A DNA stretch of 45,948 nt from an uncultured Bacteroidaceae bacterium (GTDB lineage: Bacteria; Bacteroidota; Bacteroidia; Bacteroidales; Bacteroidaceae), in NCBI GenBank assembly GCA_905233285.1, contig CAJODY010000013.1:1-45948 (forward strand), in the 5' to 3' direction. The position numbers and the translations under genes were made by a program. This document shows, one piece after another, positions 1 to 9,247 of this stretch; position 1 is the stretch's first letter; every line of letters begins with the position of its first letter. The notes beneath the pieces are model-generated. The model did not search any database. It was not told the origin of the DNA and saw only the letters and a program-made list of their open reading frames with translations.

Positions 1-2
1 TC

Positions 3-3000
3 GACCAGAATGGTGATCCTGTTAAGGATTCCGAAATCCGTAACGCTGTTGACGGTGAGGCTCTCGCTGCTACAGATGCAGATAAGGAAACTATCATCGA
101 TGGTAAGACTAAGTACACTTACGTATCAGACGACGCAGACGAGCGCGTAATTGATGAAGACGACATGGTTCTGAACATCACTTACGAAAAGACTACAGTT
201 GCTGATTACGTAGTTAACTTCCTGAACACAGCGAGCGAGCCTATCAAGGCTTCTGTAACTCACAAGAATGCTCTTGTTGGTTCTGAAGTAAGCGCTACAG
301 CAGGTGAACTCTCGAAGATGCTCATCGATGGTACATTCTATGAATATGAATCTGGTAATACTCCATTCATTGTATCAGAGAACGAAGAAGAGAATGTACT
401 TAACCTCGTATTTACTCCAGTTGAAGGCGTAACTGGTTATTTCTATAACAACTATGAAGATGGTTCAGTTGACTGGACAGCCGGTACAGGCGGACGTTAC
501 ACTCCAATCAACGCTGACGGTAGCAAGATTCCAGGTCGCGGTGCTTCTCACAAGGAAATGCAGCCGAAGATTGACCCAGAGACTGGCGAGCAGATGATTG
601 ACCCAGAGACTGGCGAACTTATGTATGAAGAAGTTGATGTTCCAGATCCAGATGTTCCATTTGGAAATGTGACTCGTTTCTTGACTGTTGACCAGAACAG
701 CCGTAACAACAACGGTGGTGCTGTCAACAAGGCATCTCTTGCAATCGACCAGGCAGACTTCACTCTTGAGGCAAAAATCCTTCTTGGTTCTTCAAACGAC
801 CAGACAGGAACAAACCTGCAGATTAAGAACTTTGCAGGTAATGCAAACATCTTCCAGATTGCTCAGAAGGCAGAAAAGGGTACTACCAACTGGATTATCA
901 ACAACGATGCTGAGAACTTCACAGTTGTTCTGCCAAATTCAGGTACATACACTGGTGGTGACCTTAACAACCTGAGCAACTATGAATGGTACAACCTCAA
1001 AGTAACAGTTTACAATGGTATTACATTCGTAACTATTACTGACAGAAACGACAATATTATCCTTGACAAGGCTCAGGTTCCAACTCTGGCAACAAGCTAT
1101 GGTGTTGGTGCTATGCAGTTCAACTCAAGCCGTTACTTTGCCAACTTCGGTCTTGACGATGTAACTGTTCGTAGCGTTGATACTGAAGCTGACATCCCAG
1201 AAGGGTCTGAGTTCGTTGCTGTCACAATCGAATATGTTGACGGTGAAGGTACTCCACTTAAGCCTTCAAACGAAGTTAACTTCCAAGTTGGTGCGCCAAT
1301 CGTTCTCAACGAATCGTTCACTGCTGACTTCAAGGTAACTGAAACTGGCGAAGTTTGGACTCCTGAATCAGAGGCAGCTCCTGTTACTAAGTGGATCTAT
1401 GTAGAAGACAACAGCGCTGACGTAGAGGCTTTGCTTGGTGCAAAGGTTACCATCGTATTCCGTGGCGTTGCTCCTCGTCGTGTTGCTCTCCGTTACCAGA
1501 TTCAGAAGGTTGGCGGAACTATCACTTCTAAGGACGATGCAGGTAAGAACTTCCCATTCTTCTATGACAGCAACAAGACTGGTGACGTTCTGTTCGAAGG
1601 CGATGAACTGACATTCTACTATCCATACTACTTCCTCGCTGACGGTCTGCTCTACAAGACAGGTGCTAACAGCGGCAACGAAGATCATGGTGTTCTCGAA
1701 ATAGAGGCTGGTACTTCTACTCAGGTTAAGACTCCTACTACTTGGACTCCAGCTATGGAGACAGTTGTAACAGGTCAAGATCCTGAAACAGGTGAAGACA
1801 TCACAGAAGAGCAGCAAATCAGCAACGCTATCTTTGCTGAAGAATCTGAAAACATCGCAGGCATGACTCCTGTAAAGGACGCCTACACTCAGATTCGTAT
1901 GGCTAACGGTGCTGCAGGTAGTGCTATCGGTGAAAACGTGCTTATCACTACTCTCGAACCGGGTATCTATACTATCACTTCTGCAACACGTAGTGGTCTC
2001 ACTAACTTCCTTGCAGGTGATAAGGTTGTATTCTCTGTAGAGTCAACCGGTACAGTTCAGACCGCAACATCTGCACCAATTGAAATTGCTCAGACTACTC
2101 CTCTCTACATCGAAGAGCAGAGTGCTACAACTAAGTACAGCGACTATGTACTCATCCGCAAGACTGCTTCTTTCGACAGCTTCGCAATCACAGTTACTTC
2201 TCCAGAGCATGGAACTGTTATAGCTCCTACAGCTGTTATCCCAGGTGCAGAAGTTGAAGTTACTGTTACTCCGGACGAAGGCTACGAAGTAGCATCTATC
2301 ACTGTTACAGGTGACGTGTCTGGCGAAGAGATTGAAACAATGTACGACTCATGGGACGGTGTAGCTGTATTCGAAATGCCTGAAGAGGCTGTTACAGTTA
2401 CAGTTACATTCCAGCAGGCTTATGTTCATCTGTCTGACTACACAGTTGCTTCTGACGGTATCGTTGAACCAGACGGTGTAGCTCTCGTAACTGGTACATT
2501 CACAGCAGAGACAGCAGGTTCTTACTCTGAGCTGTTCTTCGGTGATGTTGTATTCGACATCGCTGTAGTTCCAGCAGAAGGCGATCCTATTGAAGCTGTT
2601 ATTACAGCCGACGACCTTGGAGGCGTTGTAAGAGGATACGTTCCTAGCCTTGTACCTGGCACAGAATATACTGTTAAGGTTCTTGGTGTTCGCGCTAATG
2701 ACTACATCACAGGTGTAGAAGTCTTCTCTCAGGTTGCTGAAGCAGGTGAAGCTCTCGCAGTTTCTGAACCATTCACAGCTGTTCAGACTTACGAGATTAC
2801 TTATTCAGAAGAGATTAAGAACGGTGTAGTTACTGGTCCGCAATTCGCATTAGAAGGTGCTGAGGTAACTCTCACAGCTAGTCCATATACAGGTTACGAA
2901 CTTGAAAGCATCAGCGTTACTGGCAAGACTGAAGAAATCGTAATTCCAGTTTCTGAGGACGGCAAGTTCACAATGCCAGCTGACGGTGTTACAGTAAATG

Positions 3001-6000
3001 CTACATTCGTTAAGAAGGCTATCTACATCGAAACTGACCTCACAGCAGACTTCCCAATTGACTGGCAAGGTTGGAACGGAGCTACAGGCTATGTTGGCTG
3101 GGCTGCGCCAACAGTGACTACCAATGACGGACGTGAGACTCCTGCTTGCGAGCAATTTAATGGCAGCAAGGCATCTGAAGGCAGAATGTTCTATCGTATC
3201 TTCTCTGGTCTGACAAATGGTACTTATCGTATGGAACTTTACGGAGCTGCAGCTTCTACGAAGGGACGCGATACTGGTATTGATACTGATATGACAGCTG
3301 AGGATGAAGGAGATGAAACTGCTGTATATTTGTATGCAAAGACAACTGAGGGTCAAGTTGACCAGTTCATTCCAGTCCATTGGGCTACATCATTCAGCAG
3401 CATAGCTACTGCAGTGCTCGACGGAGTAGAAGTAACTGACGGTTCTGTAGAACTCGGTATGTATGCTGTAAAGAAATTCACAAACTGGAATGTTATCCAG
3501 TTGAAGGGTATTACTGCTAAGGTTCTTGCTTCTGACCTCCTCGATGCTGCAGTTGCAAAGGCTGAGGCTGTAGAAGAGACAACAGTTCCTGCAGCTCTCT
3601 ACGCTGAAATCCAGAGTACTGTCGCTATTTACGATCAGGCATACGAAACAGCTGAAGAATATCAGACTGCAATCGATGCTATCAACGCTGTAGTAGCAAA
3701 GGCTGAGGGTTATGCTCCTCTGACTGCTATACTTAACGAAGGTGAGACGATCAAGGGTAATATTCCTGAAGGTAATCCTCAGATTGCAACCTACGATGCA
3801 GCAGTTGCTGACGTTAAGGCTGCTTACGAAGCAGTTGAAGTAGCTGATATCCCAGCAGCAGTTGCTGTTGTTAATGAAGCTATTACTCCTGCATTTGTAA
3901 AGGCTCAGACTGCTCCAGGTTCTGACATGACTCGTGCTATTGTCAACCCGACAATCAATGGTGCTGACGGATGGACTTGCGAAAGACCTAAGGGTGGTAA
4001 CGGTCCTCTGCTCAATGGTACTTCATTCGAATATTGGGCTGGTAATGCTAACCCACGTGCAGAAGGTCAGTTCGACTACTATCAGGTAATCGAAGGTCTG
4101 CCTGCAGGTAAGTATGTGGTAAGTGCAGAAATGTACAACTCTCTCAATAATGAGGGTGGTGAATATACTGTATTTGCTCCTACAAGTGGTGTATATGCAT
4201 CATCTGGCAATGATGAGACAGCTACACTCGTTGACGTTGACGGTACAACTCTTATCCGTTACGCTACAGAAGAAGTAACTGTATTGGACGGTTCTCTCCG
4301 CCTTGGTGTCAAGAACACTGAACTTCCGATGGCAGCTCGTTGGTTCGTTGCTGACAACTTCACTCTCACTCTTGTTGAGGCTATTCCTACTTATCCAATC
4401 TATTATGCTGACGGCATGGTCGGCGGCCTTGTATCAGGTCCGACATCAGCTTATGAAGGTGACGAAGTTGAGCTGACAGTTGCTCCAGAAGATGGCTACG
4501 AACTCGCATCTATCGCTGTAACTAACGAAGCAGGTGAAGAACTTGAAGTTGACTACGATTCTTGGGAAGGCACAGCTACATTCGAAATGCCGGCAGAGGC
4601 AGTTTATGTATCTGCTACATTCCAGGAGGCTTACGTTCATGTATCAGACTTCGCAGTTGCTTCTGACGGTCATATCGACACAGAAGACGGCACAGTTAAG
4701 ATAACTGGTACATACGAATTCGAAACGGCAGGTTCTTATGCAGAAGGATTCTTCGGTGAAGTAGTTTACGATGTAACTATTATCGCTGACGAAGCTGAAC
4801 CAATCGAGACAACTCTCAATGGTGACGAAATTAATGGTGAAGTAGCTAATTACGTTCCTGGTCTTACTGCAGGTACTCAGTACACTGTTAACCTCACAGG
4901 TGTTCACGTATGGGACTACAACTCATTTACTGAAATCTTCACTAAGGTTGCTGAAGAAGGTGAGGCTCTCACTTCTGCAGAGTTCACTGCTAACCTTCCT
5001 TACAACATCTACTATGCAGACGGCATGGTTGGCGGCCTTGTATCAGGTCCGACATCAGCTTATGAAGGTGACGAAGTTGAGCTGACAGTTGCTCCAGAAG
5101 ATGGCTACGAACTCGCATCTATCTCTGTAAAGAATGCAGATGATGAAGAACTTGAAGTTTGGTACGACGCATGGGATGGCGTAGCTACATTCGAAATGCC
5201 GGCAGAGGCAGTTTATGTATCTGCTACATTCCAGGAGGCTTACGTTCATGTATCACACTTCGCAGTTGCTTCTAGCGGTGTCATCGACGACGAAGGTGAT
5301 GTTTATGTAACTGGTACATACACTTATGACGCTGCAGGTTCTTATGCAGAAGGATTCTTCGGTGAAGTAGTTTACGATATTACTATCGTTACTGACGGTG
5401 CTGAACCATTCGAAAGAACGCTCACTGATGACGAACTTGTTGGTGAAGTATCTGATTACATTAGCGGCTTTGAGGCAGGTAAGGAATATACTGTATATGT
5501 AGATTCTGTACACGTATGGGATTACAACTCAGGTAATGAAATCTACACTGTGAAGGCAGCAGAAGGCGAACACCTCACTTCTACTACATTCACAACTACT
5601 CAACCTGCTATCGCTATTAACCTCAACGTAGAGCGTTACGTAGGTCAGGGCTATGGTACAACAATTGCAGAAGTTGACTTCGCTGAAGCTAAGGAATTCC
5701 TTGGTGTTGACGAAATCACTACTGACATGCTCCGTATCGTTAATCCAGACGAATCTCTCATCAGCGACTACGCTACATACTATGGTTGGTTCGATGGTGA
5801 CGGAACAGCTACGACTTGGCAAGACTTGAATGCAGGAACTCCGCAAGCAGGTATTTGTGTTAAGTTCTACCAGGCTATTCCTGACGGAGAATACTCAATC
5901 TGCGACATGAACGGTGCAGACGAAGTAGGTGCTACTTATACTGTAAGATGGGCTCTCGTAGCTAACGACAAGCAAGTTACCTACAACGTCAAAGTTACAT

Positions 6001-6554
6001 TCGTTGAGGCTCCAATTTATGCTCCAGAGATTGTTGCTGAAGTTGACATTCCAGTTGTTCTTAAGAGCAAAACTGCTTATGAGAATACACCGGCTGCATT
6101 CAACGTATTAGACGTTACTGGACCACTCTTCCTCGATGCAATTTCTGAGGCAGCTCAGTACATCGTTAACGTATCAGACGGTAACTTCGTTCCTAACACA
6201 ACTGACGGCTGGCGCGATGCTAATGGCGATGCTGCAGGTTGGAATACAAGCGCAGGTATGGTTTGTGCTAAGATTCAGGATCCAGCATCTGGTATCATCG
6301 ACTATATCGCTGCTATCGATGACACTTACGAGGACGGTGACACTTACACAGCTAAGTGGGGCTTCGTAAATACTGAGTCTAACACTGCAGTTGTTCTGAA
6401 CATCAACATTACCTTCTCTGACGATCCAACAGGTCTCGATGAACTCAAGGCTGACGAAGGCGTTAAGGCTGACGGTAAGTACATTGAGGGCAACAAGGTT
6501 GTCATCTGGCAGAAGGGTATCAAGTACAACGCTACTGGTACTATCGCAAGATAA
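3..6554 (+). CDS. Giant modular surface protein with InlB-B-like repeats, 5'-truncated by window edge
   Basis: The frame is already open at base 3, so the true start lies outside; at least 2183 residues are visible. Counting from the ATG at 165, three modules of exactly 203 residues start at bases 2181, 4392 and 5001. Each has an InlB-B/Listeria-Bacteroides-like repeat of about 80 residues (GDEVELTVAPEDGYELASI type) followed by a beta-rich unit starting YVHVSDFAVAS. A lone fourth repeat lies at 2790-3017. Between them are two carbohydrate-binding-like beta domains (about 3020-3530 and 3930-4380) separated by an alanine-rich helical stretch of FIVAR-like character (about 3535-3905). The C-terminus (GKYIEGNKVVIWQKGIKYN) resembles Prevotella type IX sorting tails. 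Codons are strongly biased to GGT, GAC, AAC, AAG and GCT, unlike the next genes, suggesting high expression. Likely an abundant surface adhesin or binding protein; ligand unknown. Confidence 0.85.
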   Translation, partial: DQNGDPVKDSEIRNAVDGEALAATDADKETIIDGKTKYTYVSDDADERVIDEDDMVLNITYEKTTVADYVVNFLNTASEPIKASVTHKNALVGSEVSATAGELSKMLIDGTFYEYESGNTPFIVSENEEENVLNLVFTPVEGVTGYFYNNYEDGSVDWTAGTGGRYTPINADGSKIPGRGASHKEMQPKIDPETGEQMIDPETGELMYEEVDVPDPDVPFGNVTRFLTVDQNSRNNNGGAVNKASLAIDQADFTLEAKILLGSSNDQTGTNLQIKNFAGNANIFQIAQKAEKGTTNWIINNDAENFTVVLPNSGTYTGGDLNNLSNYEWYNLKVTVYNGITFVTITDRNDNIILDKAQVPTLATSYGVGAMQFNSSRYFANFGLDDVTVRSVDTEADIPEGSEFVAVTIEYVDGEGTPLKPSNEVNFQVGAPIVLNESFTADFKVTETGEVWTPESEAAPVTKWIYVEDNSADVEALLGAKVTIVFRGVAPRRVALRYQIQKVGGTITSKDDAGKNFPFFYDSNKTGDVLFEGDELTFYYPYYFLADGLLYKTGANSGNEDHGVLEIEAGTSTQVKTPTTWTPAMETVVTGQDPETGEDITEEQQISNAIFAEESENIAGMTPVKDAYTQIRMANGAAGSAIGENVLITTLEPGIYTITSATRSGLTNFLAGDKVVFSVESTGTVQTATSAPIEIAQTTPLYIEEQSATTKYSDYVLIRKTASFDSFAITVTSPEHGTVIAPTAVIPGAEVEVTVTPDEGYEVASITVTGDVSGEEIETMYDSWDGVAVFEMPEEAVTVTVTFQQAYVHLSDYTVASDGIVEPDGVALVTGTFTAETAGSYSELFFGDVVFDIAVVPAEGDPIEAVITADDLGGVVRGYVPSLVPGTEYTVKVLGVRANDYITGVEVFSQVAEAGEALAVSEPFTAVQTYEITYSEEIKNGVVTGPQFALEGAEVTLTASPYTGYELESISVTGKTEEIVIPVSEDGKFTMPADGVTVNATFVKKAIYIETDLTADFPIDWQGWNGATGYVGWAAPTVTTNDGRETPACEQFNGSKASEGRMFYRIFSGLTNGTYRMELYGAAASTKGRDTGIDTDMTAEDEGDETAVYLYAKTTEGQVDQFIPVHWATSFSSIATAVLDGVEVTDGSVELGMYAVKKFTNWNVIQLKGITAKVLASDLLDAAVAKAEAVEETTVPAALYAEIQSTVAIYDQAYETAEEYQTAIDAINAVVAKAEGYAPLTAILNEGETIKGNIPEGNPQIATYDAAVADVKAAYEAVEVADIPAAVAVVNEAITPAFVKAQTAPGSDMTRAIVNPTINGADGWTCERPKGGNGPLLNGTSFEYWAGNANPRAEGQFDYYQVIEGLPAGKYVVSAEMYNSLNNEGGEYTVFAPTSGVYASSGNDETATLVDVDGTTLIRYATEEVTVLDGSLRLGVKNTELPMAARWFVADNFTLTLVEAIPTYPIYYADGMVGGLVSGPTSAYEGDEVELTVAPEDGYELASIAVTNEAGEELEVDYDSWEGTATFEMPAEAVYVSATFQEAYVHVSDFAVASDGHIDTEDGTVKITGTYEFETAGSYAEGFFGEVVYDVTIIADEAEPIETTLNGDEINGEVANYVPGLTAGTQYTVNLTGVHVWDYNSFTEIFTKVAEEGEALTSAEFTANLPYNIYYADGMVGGLVSGPTSAYEGDEVELTVAPEDGYELASISVKNADDEELEVWYDAWDGVATFEMPAEAVYVSATFQEAYVHVSHFAVASSGVIDDEGDVYVTGTYTYDAAGSYAEGFFGEVVYDITIVTDGAEPFERTLTDDELVGEVSDYISGFEAGKEYTVYVDSVHVWDYNSGNEIYTVKAAEGEHLTSTTFTTTQPAIAINLNVERYVGQGYGTTIAEVDFAEAKEFLGVDEITTDMLRIVNPDESLISDYATYYGWFDGDGTATTWQDLNAGTPQAGICVKFYQAIPDGEYSICDMNGADEVGATYTVRWALVANDKQVTYNVKVTFVEAPIYAPEIVAEVDIPVVLKSKTAYENTPAAFNVLDVTGPLFLDAISEAAQYIVNVSDGNFVPNTTDGWRDANGDAAGWNTSAGMVCAKIQDPASGIIDYIAAIDDTYEDGDTYTAKWGFVNTESNTAVVLNINITFSDDPTGLDELKADEGVKADGKYIEGNKVVIWQKGIKYNATGTIAR
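570..623 (+). repeat. 27-bp tandem duplication encoding IDPETGE-xM twice
   Basis: Two adjacent 27-bp units at 570-596 and 597-623 encode IDPETGEQM and IDPETGELM. A related DPETGE stretch recurs at about 1780. The units sit between two beta-rich regions and look like an acidic linker. Confidence 0.8.
4392..5609 (+). repeat. Two tandem 609-bp modules with long identical stretches
   Basis: The modules at 4392-5000 and 5001-5609 are both 609 bp (203 codons). Beginning at GGCGGCCTTGTATCAGG (4422 and 5031), the two copies agree base for base for roughly 93 bp. They agree again for about 69 bp around the EMPAEAVYVSATFQEAYVHV segment (from about 4580 and 5189), with more divergent sequence between. 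A third, older copy with the same 609-bp length lies at 2181-2789. Confidence 0.9.
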
Positions 6555-6580
6555 GCTGAACTAGTAACATATAATCGTTA

Positions 6581-6614
6581 GAGTGCGAGAGAAATCTCGC
6601 ACTCTTTGTTTTTT
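6581..6614 (+). terminator. Rho-independent terminator of the giant surface protein gene
   Basis: A perfect 10-bp stem, GAGTGCGAGA with TCTCGCACTC, is closed by a GAAA tetraloop and followed by TTTGTTTTTT. It begins 26 bp after the stop codon and separates this gene from the metalloprotease locus. Confidence 0.95.
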
Positions 6615-6647
6615 CTAAATAATGTTACATATTATTTGTAAAATTAC

Positions 6648-6655
6648 TATCTTTG
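6648..6655 (+). promoter_or_regulatory. Bacteroidota -7 element (TATCTTTG) for the metalloprotease locus
   Basis: TATCTTTG fits TAnnTTTG and lies 18 bp before the ATG at 6674. No good -33 TTTG is present at the usual distance. The element overlaps an in-frame TTG at 6653, which therefore cannot be the start codon. Confidence 0.6.
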
Positions 6656-6673
6656 CAACCAAATTTCATTATA

Positions 6674-9223
6674 ATGAGAATAATGTTGCGTTTTTTACTG
6701 ATGATTATCTTGGCTGCAGGGGTGATTTTGCCGGCAGAGGGAAAGAAGAAAGAGAAGAAGGACAAGGAGTCTGCTAAGTCGGCGTATGCCCAGCTTACAG
6801 GCAGGGATTCGCTGAAGGTGGAGGGCTTGATGAATGTGGTAAGCAAGCAGGATACGATGTATCTGGAACTGCCTACTGAATGGCTGGGCAGGGAGATGCT
6901 GGTGGTGAACCGCTTGCAGCAGGTACCAAAAGAACTCAACGAGAGCGGAGTGAACAAGGGCGTGAACTACGAGAATCAGGTAGTACGCTTCGAGTGGGAT
7001 AAGAAAGCACAGACCGTTACGATACGCCAGCAGAGGGTAACCCCGCAGATTGACCCTAAGGCTGCGATGGCTCCATCGGTAAAAGATAACTACCTCGACC
7101 CGGTAATGGCTATCATCAAGGTGAGCGCAGTCAGTCCCGACTCGTCATCGGTGGTATTCCCGGTTTCAAAACTGTTCAACGGAAGAGATGCCTGCCTCAA
7201 CGATGTGTTCTACAATCTGAACATAGCGCAAAGCCCAAGCAACACACTGAGCCGTATTCTTTCAATCAAATCTTTCGAGAAGAGCATTACTGCTACAAGC
7301 GAACTCACGGCTTTCGTTCGTGAGGGTAACAATCGTGTATATGTGACAGTCGTTGTCTCCACATCGCTCATGCTGCTTCCTGAGAAGCCTATGCAGGGAC
7401 GCGAGGAGTGCAGCCGTGTGGGCTATTTCTCCGACGAGGTGCTGCAGTTTGACGATAATCAGCAGAAGACGAAGAGTCTGCACTACATAAACCGCTGGCG
7501 ACTGGAACCAGAGAATGTGGAGGCCTATATGAGCGGTATCCTTACTCGTCCGAAGAAGCAGATTGTGTTCTATCTGGATCGCGCCATACCTCAGTCGCTC
7601 CGTCCATACATACGTCAAGGCATACTGGACTGGAACGATGCATTTGAATATGCAGGATTCAAGGATGCCGTCAGGGTGGATGACATGACAGAGGAGATTG
7701 AACGCGAAGGCGACGATCTGAAGTATTCGGAAGTAGTGTATGCTGCCTCGAAGAAAGCAAACGCCATGGGTCCGGCTATCACCGACCCACGCAGCGGAGA
7801 GATACTTGATGCCGACATCATGTGGTGGCACAACGTGAGGAAGCTGCTCAGCCAGTGGATAAGGGTACAGACATCCGCTATCGACCCTGCTGCCCGTCAG
7901 CTGGTATTGCCCGACAGCGTCATTGGCGATGCGGCCCGCTTTGTAGCCAGCCATGAGGTTGGACACTCTCTGGGCTTGCGCCACAACATGAGAGCTTCGT
8001 CTGCTTATCCTACGGATTCGCTCCGCAGTCAGTCGTTCATCGACCGCACAGGTGGCATCTCTGCCAGCATCATGGACTATGCACGTTACAACTACGTGGC
8101 TCAGCCGGGCGACGGAGTGAAGGTGTCGTCTCCACGTATCGGTGAATACGACCGAATGGCGATAGAATGGGGTTACCGTTGGTTCCCAAGCGAGACGGAG
8201 GCAAAGATTGCCCTCTCGCAGTTCCTCAAGGCACACAGCGGACGCCAGTTCATGTACAGCGAGACAGGCGGTTACCGTCAGGCTGTCAATCCTAGTGCCA
8301 TGAGCGAGGACTTGGGCGACGACCCTGTGAAGAGCGCTTCTTACGGACTGGAGAACCTGAAACGTATCATGCCGAATATTGCCAACTGGACACGTTCGGG
8401 CGAGATTGACCAGACATGGGAGGAGGCTGCCGACCTGTGGAACGATGTTATAACCCAGTGGGACCTCTTCAACTATCACGTACTTGCCAACGTAGGCGGT
8501 ATCTATCTTGAGAATACGGTGCTGGGCGACGGAAAGCAGACATTCACATACGTTCCTGCTAAGCGTCAGCGCGAATCGGTGGACTATTTAATAAATAATG
8601 TGTTCACCTACCCCAAGTGGCTCTTCCCGCAGGAACTCATGAAAAACACCTACCTGCTGAAGCACGGCAGAGAGGAGCATCCGCTGACAGCCTTGAAGAC
8701 GGAGCAGAACTTCATCTTCTGGGATTTGCTCTCGAACGAGCGTATGATACGTATGATTCAGGCAGAAGCCGACCTCGGAGCAAACGAGGCGTTTACTGTA
8801 GCTGATATGCTGGATATGCTTCAGACAGCTGTTTTCACTCGTCATCCGAATCCCGACGTGATGGAACGTAGCGTGCAGAAGAGTATGGTTGATATCCTTA
8901 TCACGGCTGCATCGGAAAGTGCAGGAGTGAAGTTGAACAATATGCTTGCTGACGACCCTGAATATACGGAATATGCAGGTGTTGCTGAATTGTGTGGCTC
9001 AAATAATCTCATCACAAGCCGTCCACGCACGCTCTATGTTACCAACACACAGCTGAGCCGTACTAGCGATGCAATCAGCGTGAAGCGTGGCGTGCTGGTG
9101 CGCATACGCAACTGGGCGAAGAATAGGATTGGCGACGGACGCACAGCCGTTCAGATGCACTTTGCCGACCTCGTGCAGCGAATCGATACTGCGCTCGGAC
9201 TGAAACAATCTAATATCCAATAA
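6674..9223 (+). CDS. Secreted zinc-dependent metalloprotease (DUF5117/DUF4953 family)
   Basis: 849 residues from the ATG at 6674, chosen because the upstream TTG lies inside the -7 promoter element. A signal peptide (MLRFLLMIILAAGVILPAEG) precedes a lysine/glutamate-rich linker. The catalytic motif HEVGHSLGLRH (HExxHxxGxxH, residues about 427-437) marks a metzincin-like zinc protease, with SIMDYA further on as a likely Met-turn. The N-terminal half matches the DUF5118/DUF5117 layout and the C-terminal half the DUF4953 layout known in Bacteroidota. It is followed after 24 bp by susC and susD, so it probably cleaves proteins or peptides outside the cytoplasm to feed the SusCD importer. The substrate cannot be read from the sequence. 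Confidence 0.9.
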   Translation: MRIMLRFLLMIILAAGVILPAEGKKKEKKDKESAKSAYAQLTGRDSLKVEGLMNVVSKQDTMYLELPTEWLGREMLVVNRLQQVPKELNESGVNKGVNYENQVVRFEWDKKAQTVTIRQQRVTPQIDPKAAMAPSVKDNYLDPVMAIIKVSAVSPDSSSVVFPVSKLFNGRDACLNDVFYNLNIAQSPSNTLSRILSIKSFEKSITATSELTAFVREGNNRVYVTVVVSTSLMLLPEKPMQGREECSRVGYFSDEVLQFDDNQQKTKSLHYINRWRLEPENVEAYMSGILTRPKKQIVFYLDRAIPQSLRPYIRQGILDWNDAFEYAGFKDAVRVDDMTEEIEREGDDLKYSEVVYAASKKANAMGPAITDPRSGEILDADIMWWHNVRKLLSQWIRVQTSAIDPAARQLVLPDSVIGDAARFVASHEVGHSLGLRHNMRASSAYPTDSLRSQSFIDRTGGISASIMDYARYNYVAQPGDGVKVSSPRIGEYDRMAIEWGYRWFPSETEAKIALSQFLKAHSGRQFMYSETGGYRQAVNPSAMSEDLGDDPVKSASYGLENLKRIMPNIANWTRSGEIDQTWEEAADLWNDVITQWDLFNYHVLANVGGIYLENTVLGDGKQTFTYVPAKRQRESVDYLINNVFTYPKWLFPQELMKNTYLLKHGREEHPLTALKTEQNFIFWDLLSNERMIRMIQAEADLGANEAFTVADMLDMLQTAVFTRHPNPDVMERSVQKSMVDILITAASESAGVKLNNMLADDPEYTEYAGVAELCGSNNLITSRPRTLYVTNTQLSRTSDAISVKRGVLVRIRNWAKNRIGDGRTAVQMHFADLVQRIDTALGLKQSNIQ

Positions 9224-9247
9224 CGAACTAACTACAATCTAATAAAT

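Noticed and set aside
1133-5846. Series of minus-strand frames across the giant surface protein, some repeated
   Set aside because: They mirror the 203-residue sense repeats (for example two near-identical 64-codon frames) and are explained by the sense codon bias.
6653-6673. Upstream TTG as start of the metalloprotease
   Set aside because: It lies inside the TATCTTTG -7 element and would precede transcription; the same reasoning removes the TTGs at 16373 and 35896.
7262-8479. 405-codon minus-strand open frame inside the metalloprotease gene
   Set aside because: It is antisense to a clearly recognised family over its whole length, has no recognisable domain and no promoter; a by-product of codon bias.
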